Under the pieces are notes generated by a model. That model ran no database searches. It was not told where the DNA came from and worked only from the letters and a program-made list of their open reading frames with translations. DNA of 64,000 bases from the NCBI GenBank assembly GCA_036346405.1, contig CM070566.1, forward strand, positions 15,805,533 to 15,869,532, read 5' to 3'. This DNA is from Phyllostachys edulis (lineage: Eukaryota; Streptophyta; Magnoliopsida; Poales; Poaceae). Shown piece after piece: positions 31,074-41,973 of this stretch. Each line of letters begins with the position of its first letter. Positions within the stretch are counted from its first letter, which is position 1. The translations under genes were made by a program, and so were the position numbers.

Positions 31074-34000
31074 TCAAATGACATTAGAAAGATCTATGAC
31101 ATTTAATTCATTCCTCAACTTACAAAAACGGCTTTCATCTAGAGGCTTTGTGAAAATGTCCGCTAATTGAACATCGGTTCTGATGTGGCTAATCACAATA
31201 TCACCTTGGCTTACGTGATCTCTAAGAAAATGATGGCGAATATCTATGTGTTTAGTTCTAGAGTGTTGAACCGGATTATTGGCTATTTTCACAGCACTAT
31301 CATTATCACACAAAAGAGGCATTTCAGAGAAATTTATTCCATAATCCATCAAGGTTTGCCTCATCCATAGCAATTGAGCACAACAACTACCCGCGGAGAC
31401 ATACTCCGCTTTGGCGGTGGATAGGGCTACAGTGTTTTGTTTCTTTGAGGACCATGATACTAAGGATCTCTCTAAGAATTGACAACTTCCGAAGGTGCTT
31501 TTTCTATCCACTTTGCAACCTGCATAGTCGGAATCGGAATATCCAATTAAATCAAATTTAGCACCTTTAGGATACCATAAGCCAATGCAAGAGGAATGCT
31601 TTAAATATCTAATAATTCTTTTAATGGTCATAAGATGATATTCTTTTGGAGAAACTTGAAAACGAGCACACATACAAACACTAAACATGATATCGGGCCT
31701 AGATGCGGTAAGATAAAGCAAGCTACCAATCATGGATCTATAAAGCTTTAAATCTACAGGTTTACCTCCCCCATTTAGATCGAGATGACCATTTGTAGCC
31801 ATGGGAGTCTTGATTGGTTTTGCATCTTCCATGCCAAATATTTTGAGTAAATCCTTCACATACTTGGATTAACTTATGAATGTCCCATATTTGAGTTGCT
31901 TAATTTGCAGTCCAAGGAAGAAGCTAAGTTCTCTAATCATTGACATCTCAAATTCCCTAGACATCATATCACCAAATTCTTTGCAAAATTCTTGATTAGT
32001 AGAACCAAAAATGATATTATCAACGTAAATTTGACAAACAAAGAATTCATTACCAATGATTTTTGTGAAAAGAGTGGTGTCAACTTTCCCAATTTTGAAA
32101 CCTTTTGAAACAAGAAAATCTCTAAGTCGTTCATACCAAGCTCTAAGAGCTTGTTTGAGACAATAGAGAGCCTTTGAAAGTTTATAAACATGGTTAGGAT
32201 TTTTAGGATCCTCAAAACTAGGAGGTTGTTCAACAAAGACAAGTTTGAAAATTTTGCCATTTAGAAAAGCACTCTTTGCATCTATTTGAAAAAGTTTTAT
32301 TTCAAAACATGATACAAATGCAAGCAAGATACGAATAGCTTCTAATCTAGCTATGGGAGCAAAAGTTTTACCAAAATACAAACCTTCGACTTGAGTTTAT
32401 CCTTGTGCTACCAACATTGCCTTGTTTCTTACCACAACTCCATTTTCATATTGTTTGTTCCTAAATATCTATTTTGTGCCAATCACGTTGTGATCCTTGG
32501 GTCTTTCAACAAGCGCCCAAACATCGTTGCGAACGAAGTTTTTCAACTCTTCATGAATAGCATTTGCCTAATCCAGATCATCTAGTGCTTCATCTACATA
32601 TTTTGGCTCAATGGAGGAAACAAACGAGTAATGTTCACAAAATAAAGCAACACGGGATCGAGTTAGAACACCCTTACTAACATCACCCAAAATTTGATCA
32701 ATGAGGTGATCTTTTGCAATGGCATTGTGAATCTTTGGATGAATGACCGGTGCTTGTCCATCTTCCACTTCTTCAACTTGATCTTGACTTGGCGTAGCGG
32801 AAGTAGGAGGTTCAACTTGAATAGAAGAAGATAGATCATCGTTGTCTTCTTTTGGCTTGATATACCCTAATGTCATATTCTTCGTTGCTTGTCTCAAGCC
32901 TTCATCACTTACATCATCCAAGTTTTCTTGCTCTTCTTGAGAGCCATTAGTCTCATCAAATTGGACATCACACGTCTCCTCAACTATACCGGTTGTTTGA
33001 TTGAAGACGCGATAAGCTTTACTATTTGACGAATAACCAAGAATAAAACCAACATGGCAACGACATTGAAATTTTGGGAGACGAACTCCTTTTCTTAAGG
33101 TAAAACATTTGCAACCAAAAACTCAGAAATAAGAAATATTTGGTTTTCTTCCAACTAGGAGTTCATAAGATGTCTTTTTAAGAAGGCGATGCAAACAAAG
33201 ACAGTTTATGGCATGACATGCGGTGTTGATGGCTTCCGTCCAGAAATTATCGGAAGTATTATACTCAACAAGCATTGTCCTAGCCATCTCAATCAATGTT
33301 CGATTTTTCCTTTCTACAACTCTATTTCGTTCCGGAGTGTAGGTGGCGGATAATTCATGCTTTATTCCAAGTTCATCACAATAGTCCTCAATCTTGGTGT
33401 TTTTGAATTCGGAACCATTGTCACTTCGAATTTTCTTCAACTTAAAATCAAATTCATTTTGGGCCCTTTTTGAAAAGTTTTTGAAGATACCATAGGTTTC
33501 GTTTTTATCATGTAAAAAGAAAACCAAGTATACCTCGAGTGATCATCCACAATCACAAGATAATAACTATTTCTTCCAATGCTCTTATATGTTGTTGGCC
33601 CAAACAAATCCATATGTAAGAGCTCCAATGGTCTAGAGGTGGACATGATACTTTTTGATGGACGAGAACTAGCTACTTGCTTGCCGACCTGACAAGCACT
33701 ACATAGCTTATCTTTCTCAAACTTCACATCTTTCAAGCCCACAACTAAATCATGTTTGAAAAGCTTTTTAAGTTGAATCATTCCTATATGAGCAAGCCTT
33801 CGATGCCAAAACCAACCTAAAGAGGTTTTTGTAATTAAACAAGTCTTGAGGCAAGAATCACTTGACGAAAAATCTACCAAATAAAGATTGCCAAATCGAA
33901 AAATTTTGAATACCAAAGAGTTATCTTTTTTATTTGAAATGGAAACACCTTCTTGAGAGAAAGTGCAAGAGAGTCCAAGATCACAAATTTGTGCAACCGA

Positions 34001-34230
34001 TAGCAAGTTAAAATTAAGAGATTCAACTAAAGAAACATTAGAGATAGAAAGATCATTGGATATAGCGATTTTACCTAATCATATTACCTTTCCCTTGCTA
34101 TTGTCACCGAAAGTGATCTTTTCATTTTCTTCTTTTCCATTTTCAAATGAGGTGAACATTTTTCGGTCTCCGGTAATGTGTTGGGTACACCCACTATCAA
34201 GTACCCAATGTCTTCCACTGGTCTTGTAGT
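31074..34230 (-). pseudogene. Sirevirus (copia) pol polyprotein, multiply broken
   Basis: In copia order on the minus strand: aspartic protease (LDSGCTQH at about 34190), gag-pre-integrase zinc finger (WHRRLAHI and CSACQVGKQ, about 33790-33690), integrase with MDLFGP, RSDNGSEF and ERKNRTL (DD35E residues, about 33620-33290), a linker with SFVSSIEP (about 32600), reverse transcriptase (32381-31869) and RNase H (31859-31074) with SDSDYAG, TAKAEY and LCDNDSA. Breaks include a frameshift near 33510, stops at about 34090, 32395, 32568 and 31868, and missing start contexts. The RT catalytic motif reads YVDN instead of YVDD (about 32018), so even a repaired frame would probably be inactive. It belongs to the element with the LTR at 11289 and the gag halves at 34248 and 48331. 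Confidence 0.9.
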
Positions 34231-34247
34231 TCACCTACAAAACAAAG

Positions 34248-35005
34248 TTATACTCTTTTAGGTACCCAAATTTGTTTGGGTCCTTGGAGGTTAGATACCA
34301 AGGTTTTGGGCATCCAAATGACATTCTTTTTATTTCTAAATATAGGAGTCCTAATAAATTTAGCTACAATTCTACCATCCTTTGATTTCTTAAGCATATA
34401 ACAAGATTCAAATACAAAGGATTTAGATGAGCTATGAATAGTGCAATCTTTGGCTAAATGCCCTACACCATGACATTTGTAGCACAAAGTATCATTTTCC
34501 TTTACAAACCTTGTTGCATTGTAGATTGGCCTTTTTCCTTTCTTAGGAATAAAACCAAGTCCCTCCTAATTGTAAGAGCACCTTTACTCACTCAAGATTT
34601 TGTCAAGAGTGGATTTACCTTTCAAGCATCTATCTAAGCTCTTACTTAGCTTGGTTAGTTCTTCTTTGAGCTCGTGATTCTCAACAATAAGAGGATGATC
34701 AATTTTCAAATCCATGCAAGCAATATTATCAATTTTAGAGCTACAAGGCATGGCAAACAAGTTATCACATGAAGTAGATATGCTAGTCTTAGATGCAATA
34801 TTCAAGCAATTTATGTCATCAAGAATATCACAAGTAATGCCTACATCCATGTGAAACTTTGAATGATCCTTGATAAGGAGAATTTCATGAGCTTCCCTTA
34901 GCTCCTCATAACAGTCTTTGAGAGAAAGAAATTCATTCCTCAAGACTTTAGATTTTGATTTCTCCTTGCCAAGATATGCATTCAAGTCCTCTAGCATATC
35001 CATTA
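34248..35005 (-). pseudogene. Sirevirus gag, C-terminal part
   Basis: This continues the reading interrupted at 48288: the minus-strand frame of DPTYDELM runs across the CATTA duplication into DMLEDLNAYLGKEK at 35003. It holds a coiled-coil-like segment (34990-34600, LKDCYEELREAHEILL) and then a CCHC zinc knuckle, CYKCHGVGHLAKDC (34485-34445). A frame change or stop near 34584 separates the two parts. Gag packages the element RNA. An extra downstream zinc knuckle is usual in Sireviruses. Confidence 0.85.
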
Positions 35006-38000
35006 TGTCGGACCCAGATTCTGAGAATCCAAATCCTCTGTGAAAACACTGTGCTATTCCCTGGATCAGTAACTAGCACTCACAGACACATTACTGGATT
35101 AATTCATACAAGGCGTAGATTAGACCATACCATTCATTAATTAACGCACAGAGTTTACATAGACCGCATCGGGTCGGGTTTTACAAAAGGGCCGAACAAG
35201 GCTAAAGATTACATTACAAAAGCAGAAGCGACAATAGAAGCAAAAGGGGTAGAGCACATCTCTCCACAGGCAAGTGACTGGGGAAACCCGTGTGCGTCCG
35301 ATATTAACCAAGGACTTGGATAATATTGGATACACGCAAGCACCAACGGAGTCAACTAGACTGGGGCGAGACTAGAACAACTAAGGACTAGGCTACGCTT
35401 CATTCATCTCCAAGGCCTCCAACTTTGGGATCCTTGTAGTAGTCGTAATCCTCCGGATTTCCTGCTTCTGAGGGTATTTTGGGGGAAAGAGCGAGAATGA
35501 GCACAACTTCTGTGCTCGCGAGCCAATACACAATGCAATAGTATACATGCAAGGCTTAACAAGGATGGCTCAGGTTCTTTTATTTGCTAAAGCAACATTT
35601 TCGATTATCATAATTACAAAGTCCTATTACTTAGCATTTTAACAAAGTTGTATTTTATTAAAGAGAGTAATTGTGCAATATTTGTAACAGCAGAGGCTAC
35701 CTCCGTCTTATGCTTATTTTGATTGGAGTTACCTCCATTATTACCACTACTGAGCTCGAAGTCTCAGGTAAATCCAAACCCAGGGCTAGGTGAGCCCATC
35801 TCATTTTTCATACCACCCACAAGGTTTTTGAAATAGAACTAACTCAAGTTATGTTCCCATGTTCGCCTTTGACCGTAGGCACGGCTGTTTAAACAGTTTA
35901 ATACTCTGCAGAGATTGTACACTTTACCCACAAGAGATAATCGTCCCGATATGTACACATGCTTCCTTAGACATGTGAATCAAGGGGAGATCACCACAAG
36001 GCATTTACAATGCATCCAGCGGTACTAGCAAGGAATTAAAGCATGCAATTTTAGTAATTTAAATGAATATAATTTGTATAAAATGTAGGCTCAATATATT
36101 CAAAGTATTGACTCACCTTGGATATATGTAAGAGGATCTTGGTATTCTTGTGCTTTATCAACTTGGAGATCCTCCGCGTCTTCGAATCCTAATCGGACGA
36201 TCATACCGGAAAAAGTCACAAAACAAGCAAAGAGAGCAAATAAATAATAAAGAACAATAAATGAACTCCAAATTGAACAAGATCTATGCCATTAGCAAGA
36301 TCTTGAATTAACAATTTTTTAGAAAAACGTTTCACTTGAATCAGAGTTACGACGAGGGAGAACGAGACTTTCGAAGATTGAAAAGGAATTAAATCAAAAG
36401 GAAAAAGGGAGAGAGAGAATTGGGTGCCTTTGCACGATTGCATAGACTGTGTTCTTGTGCACAAGGCATTGGTCCACCAAAGAAAAAAGCGGGGGCATTG
36501 GCACCAAAGAGGGAAGGGTTCAAGTCAATGACCGGTGGGGCCCTTGGCCATCCTCCCCATTCGGTTTACAGAGAAAAGAAAGTGGGGGCAGAGGCATTTG
36601 GGCGATGGCGGCACCGGTGGGTGGGGGCAGCAAGGTGACCGACGGGTGGGCAAAATGGAGGCGCTGGAGGGCAGCAGACCCGTTGGAAGTGGCGGTGGCT
36701 CCGGGGAGGGGCGCGAGCGGCGGCGACGGCGGAGCAAGGAGCTTGTGCGGCGCCGGTGAAGTGGCGACGCAAGGAGGAGGGCAGTGCACGCACCGGCTGT
36801 GCGGCAGTGAGGGGAGGCCGACGGGATGATCCGGGTGACCTGGGGGTGGCTGATTTGGTCCGGCGGCGGCGGCCATGGACGGAGAAGAAGGAAGCCCGGC
36901 GGTGGCTTGACTCGGCGACGAGGAAGGCGGAGGGAGGAGGGGAACGACATCCTTGCGTCGTGGGGCTTCTCGTGACGCGATCGGCCGAGCGAGGCGTTCA
37001 CCAGAGCGACGGCGAGGCGGTGCGACCAAAGGAGTTCGGGTGCGGCGGCTTCAGCTCCAGCGTTGCTTGGTGAGGAGGGAGAAGCAATGGAGGGGGAGGG
37101 GAAGGAGGAGGTGGCCGAGGCCCTCTTATAGCCATGGGGGAGGAGCCGTTGGGCTCTGATGACCGTTTGGTCCCGAGGGGCATGGGCGTGAGGCTGGGCG
37201 TCGCTGAGCGGCAACGGGACTGGGCACGGGCTGGGTGCCGAGGTCAAGGAGTGGGTGGCTGGGTGCAGGCACGGGAGCTCGTGGCATCACAGAGCTGACA
37301 GCAGCGGAGACTCCGGAGGCTGGGCGAGCAAGTGCTGACGAGGGCGCACAACGACTTTGGCTCCCCGGGGCAGTTGGCGGTGGCAGGCACGCACGCGAGG
37401 GCGCGACCAGGGAAGCACAAGGAGTGGCAGAGGGAGCACTCGGGGCTTGCGTCGGGCACAAGCGCCGAGGGGATGGGCAGAGCAATGGTGTCTTGTGGCG
37501 GCTGGGCACGAGGCGTCTGGCGTAGGGGGCCAAGCAGCGCCTGGGGTGCAGAGGGTGGCGTGTGAGCTCGGTGGTGGCAGGAGGGAGCTGGTGACGGTGG
37601 CGTGTGGTCGAGGGAGAGAGAGCAGCGCTGCTGGAGGAGGAAGGGGATAGGAGGAAGACGCCAGGGGGGCTCGGGCCAAGAAAGGCCAGGCGGGGGAGAA
37701 AGAAAGAGGGCAAGGCAGCTCGGCCAACAGGACGAGAAAGGAGAAGTGGGCCGGGTGAAGTTGGGCCGGCCCAACGGGAGATGCTGGGCTGAGCCCAAGA
37801 AAAGAAGGGGAGGCAAAATGAGAAGGGGCCCAAATTGCAAAAGAGGAAATTCAAATCGAATTTTGAATTCCGAAGTTGCGAAAAGGTTTGAAGCACAAAC
37901 CTAAGCTAAAAGGAGAAAGGAGATTTTCGAAAATAGTTTGCTAATTTGAAATACGAACGAAAAACGAAAGCTGAAAATAATTACTATTTTTATTTTCGAA

Positions 38001-38014
38001 AACGGGATGTTACA
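35006..38014 (-). repeat. 3' LTR of the second gypsy element
   Basis: 3009 bp. On the minus strand it begins TGTAACATCCCGTTTTC, has a TATA box GGCTATAAGAGGG (37121-37133) and a GC-rich leader (37120-36420), and ends GGGTCCGACA. Long Pro/Ala- and Arg/Gly-rich open frames at 36420-37900 appear in many frames and on both strands; they are compositional. It lacks about 0.7 kb present in the other LTR near 45572-46247. Confidence 0.85.
37121..37133 (-). promoter_or_regulatory. LTR TATA box
   Basis: Minus-strand GGCTATAAGAGGG at the edge of the GC-rich leader. The same box occurs in the partner LTR at 47377-47389. It is a good candidate core promoter for minus-strand transcription. Confidence 0.6.
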
Positions 38015-38030
38015 AATCCTACCCACCTTA
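38015..38030 (-). promoter_or_regulatory. Polypurine tract of the second gypsy element
   Basis: Minus-strand TAAGGTGGGTAGGATT lies directly upstream of TGTAACATCCCG. The preceding CCTCGGGGTTGAGATTCCG-like text is typical of gypsy elements. Confidence 0.7.
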
Positions 38031-41000
38031 AACGGAATCTCAACCCCGAGATTCGAGTTTCCCAGAGAACATACCTCTTACAACTCCTGAAGCTTCTTGG
38101 GTCTCTGTGGCATTGACATGATTCACATGGCCTTGGTTCTGGCTTTGGCTTCGTGCTGAAACGGCTCTGGGTGCCGGTGAGGTCTAATGGCTTTTGCTTG
38201 CAACTGAAGTCTTGCATCGAGCTAGTGTAGCTCTCAAGTTGTACTTCCTTGGGGTGACTTATTGAGGGCACTTGTTGGCAAGATATCCTCTTTTTCCACG
38301 GTTGAAATAATGAAGATGAGCTATCCGATTGTGTGCTACAACTTGGTAAACTGATGCCATCTGCTGGTTCATAACCATGTACTGGAGTGCCAACTAAAAA
38401 GCTATAAATTTTGTCTTCCAAATTGCTTGATCCAAGTCTCACTATTATTGGAATCCACCATTCCAGCATAGCATAAGGTCATCCAAAAAGAACGTCCAAT
38501 CATTTAATAAATCTCATATTCTATTGATATGATAACAAAATTCCCAAATCTTGCTTCCACCAATTCAAAGCATTCACCACTTTGATTTTATGATCTCTTT
38601 ATTTCATTAATCCACAAAATCTAGTAGTAATAATCGCATCTGCCAATCTGATAAACTCTAGATCATGCTAAATTTCATTCTATCCCTTTTTGGAACGAAA
38701 TTCTCCAAAGATTATAACCGCGCAAGCGTTTCCTCCTAAATTCTTGACTAAATCCACAACACCATTCACTTAATTCCTCAAGTATATTTATTAATTGCAA
38801 TCCTCCAAAATGTCTTTATATGAATCCAATATCTTTATTATAGATCCTTCCAAAAGGACTGCTTATAATCCATAAATTTAAATTTAATCCACCAAATTAT
38901 TTTATCACCATCTATCAAACAATTATTTAGTCCAACCCCAATATTAATAAGATATCCATCAACAATTGTTTGGACTAACTCCAATATCCGTAAGCTACCC
39001 TTCAATCACATATCTCAATATCCCATAATCATATGTTTGCATAATACGATATCCCGCAATTATGGCAGCATATCAGGTGCACAAGCACTATTTGGTGCAC
39101 ATATGGAAAAACTTTTTGTTTGGGTATCAAATTAGCATAAAAAATTCTGAAAAAAAATTCTAGATGTAATTTATGATTTTTTGTTCCACCCTTTAAAATT
39201 TGAAGTTCAAACTCAAAGTATGTTAGAAGATACAAAAAAGAGAAGTTTACTATGAATAGTAACATTTGCCTCTTTTTTTTTCCAGCACCATTTGATCCAT
39301 CATATGTCAGAAATTTCTCTTTTTTGTATCTTCTAACATACTTTGACTTTGAACTTCAAATTTTAAAGGGTGGAACAAAACACCATAAATTACATCTAGA
39401 TTTTTTTTCAGAATTTTTTATGCTAATTTGATACCCAAACAAAAAGTTTTTCCATATGTGCACCAAATGGGCTTTGTGCACCTGATATGCAGCCCGCAAT
39501 TATACCCTTCTATATCCGGTCAAGACATATCTCTATAATCCAACCAACATTTCTAATAAATCCCAACTTCTTTATTCAGGCATATACAATTGAATCCAAC
39601 GTTACCAACATATCCAATTAATTTCATACTCTTTGATTCAATTTATTCTATCAAAATCAATATCCTGAATTGGTAATCCTATAATCCAATTTTTCAACAA
39701 TCATGTAATTCTTTGATCAAAATCCAACCGTAATATATTTCTATAATCTAATATCCAACAATTATATTTTTATAACCCCATTCAAAATTCAACTTACTTT
39801 TCCAAAATTAATATCATGAATCGATAAGGAAAATCCGATTTCTCCCGATAATCAAATTGGTACTTCAGATTCCTATATCCTTCATGGTCAATCAAAATTT
39901 TCTTCCACGATCATTTTCTTTCTCCATAATCTATATAATCCATCAATCTTCTATTCTTCACAATCAAGACTTATCCATCATCAAACTCTAGTATCCACAA
40001 GAACTTATAATATCAGCAATTCTTAAAATTTTCAATTCCCAAAATAAGTCCTATCGATGATTTCTCAAAACTACCCAGCTTGGCAGCCAAACATAGTAGT
40101 TAAGTCCCAATAAGAATAGCTTCCATGCGATTTACCTATTTGGACATTCTTCAACAACTCTTCATAGGTTTCAAAGATGAGAGGAAGAAAGCACGATAGG
40201 CGAGAGGGAAAAGCATGCTAGACGAGAGAGAACAAGGGAGGAGGACTTGGACTGCTGCTCTCTTTGGTTCCATCGGAGGGAACAACTCAGCTTATAACTA
40301 AAGGAGTTATATGAGGGTTTACTGGCCCTCTAGAGCACAACGGAACAACTTCAAACCAACGAGGAGAAAGAATCAAATACAATACAAAGCCTAGAGTGAC
40401 TGCATTATATTAAGGGAGTTAGGTATTACATGACTCCTAAAGCACATCATATAGGCGATGCTAAGCCACAACACAAGATACAAACACAACGTTTGCAAAA
40501 GAAGGAAACGGAAAGTGCTTCAACAAAAGGCTGCTAAAGCAAGCACTACTAGCTAACCTAGACTAATCCTGGCTACTCCAACGGGAAGCGGGAGCAAGAA
40601 TGGCTAGGACTGAAGCTTGGTGAGTGGGAACAGGAGCAGGAATGGCTGAGACTACGTCCATGGCTGGACTCTTCAAGGCTGATGACGGGCGACGGACTGG
40701 GGCGTCGCATGCTCTTGCGCGTAGTCATCCTGATGCAGGGTCCTCTGGGTCAGAGTGGTCGATCCAACGCCGGGTTGCGGGGGATAACAGCTGATCCTGG
40801 TGCTGGAGCGTGCATCGCGGCGGCTACTGCAACGGTGGTGTTCTTCTCCTGATGTCGAAGAGCTTCGGGTGGCGTTCTCCCTCCTGGAGAGACAGGAAGG
40901 AACAGAAAGGCGACCTCAACAAGATATCCTCGTGCATATGGCACAAGTGAGTCGAGGCGAAGCGCGCTATGTTCTGAACAACATCAAAACAGCGGCTCCT

Positions 41001-41399
41001 GGGATGCTCGGTCCGGAAGGTGTGAGCGATGAACTCAACTTCCATGGAACGAGACTCTCGATCTAGAACCTAGGTCTTTCGGCCTCTGAAAATGGGCTGG
41101 TGGTGAACCAAGGTACCGCTTGAGTTTGCGGGGGACACCGACAAACTTGTCATCGTTCTCGCCGTGAGGGAAGAAATCCCACGGGCCATCGAACGATGAT
41201 ACGGTCATCTAGGATTTTAGAACAAAAGGGAGAGCCAGCAACGGAGTAGACTCACAAAAAGGAGGTAAGTAGAGAACTAAGAGAGATGAGTAAGAGCAAT
41301 AAATACACTATATTTTGCTCAAAACTTTTCTTACTTTTTTAAAATAGGACTCAAGTTCCTAGGGCACGTCCAGTCTAGCTAGGGCTCCTACAGTCGTAT
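38031..41399 (-). other. Non-coding internal domain of the second gypsy element
   Basis: It is AT-rich from 38460 to 40140, with many ATCCAA and TATAAT-like repeats, apart from the nested MITE at 39064-39492. It is more balanced from 40150 to 41399. A minus frame at 41045-40824 (MEVEFIAHTFRTEHP and following) is near the expected gag position but carries no motif I know. No RT, integrase or zinc knuckle is visible. The short frame at 37990-38469 spans the LTR border and is probably chance. Confidence 0.55.
39064..39492. mobile_element. Foldback MITE with about 190-bp arms, TSD CCCGCAATTAT
   Basis: The left arm (GCATATCAGGTGCACAAGC, then GGTGCACATATGGAAAAAC and TTTTTGTTTGGGTATC) is almost perfectly repeated in inverse orientation at the right end (GGGCTTTGTGCACCTGATATGC). 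A short spacer near 39240-39310 separates the arms. CCCGCAATTAT flanks both sides (39053-39063 and 39493-39503). A 9-11 bp duplication and long arms suggest a Mutator-like MITE. It has no coding sequence. Confidence 0.82.
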
Positions 41400-41411
41400 G
41401 CTCTGATACCA
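41400..41411 (-). promoter_or_regulatory. Primer-binding site, iMet tRNA type
   Basis: Minus-strand TGGTATCAGAGC, four bases from the end of the 5' LTR at 41416. It is the exact common plant iMet primer site. Confidence 0.85.
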
Positions 41412-41973
41412 GCTCTGTCGGACCCAGATTCTGAGAATCCAAATCCTCTGTGAAAACACTGTGGGATTAGTAGCTAGCACTCACAGACACATTACTGAAT
41501 CAATTCATACAAGGCGTAGATTAGACCATACCATTCATTAATTAACACACAGAGTTTACATAGACCGCATCGGGTCGGGTTTTACAAAAGGGCCGAACAA
41601 GGCTAAAAATTACATTACAAAAGCGGAAGCGACAACGAAAGCAAAAGGGGTAGAGCACATCTCTCTACAGGCAAGCGACTGGGGAAACCCATGTGCGTCC
41701 GATATTTACCAAGGACTTGGATAATATTGGATGCACGCAAGCACCAACAGAGTCAACTAGACTAGGGCGAAACTAGAACAACTAAGGACTAGGCTACGCT
41801 TCATTCATCTCCAAGGCCTCCAACTTTGAGATCCTCGTAGTAGTCGTAATCCTCCGGATTTCCTACTTCTGAGGGTATTTTGGGGGAAAGAGCGAGAATG
41901 AGCACAACTTCCGTGCTCGTGAGCCAATACACAATGCAATAGTATACATGCAAGGCTTAACAAGGATGGCTCA

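Noticed and set aside
36420..37900. Long Pro/Ala-rich and Arg/Gly-rich open frames on both strands
   Set aside because: They overlap in nearly all frames, lie in the GC-rich leader of an LTR, recur in the partner LTR at 46640-48170 and have no domain; composition explains them.
40750..41066. Opposing frames near 41 kb as a captured gene
   Set aside because: No recognisable domain and no splice-bounded structure; at most a relic near the gag position of the element.
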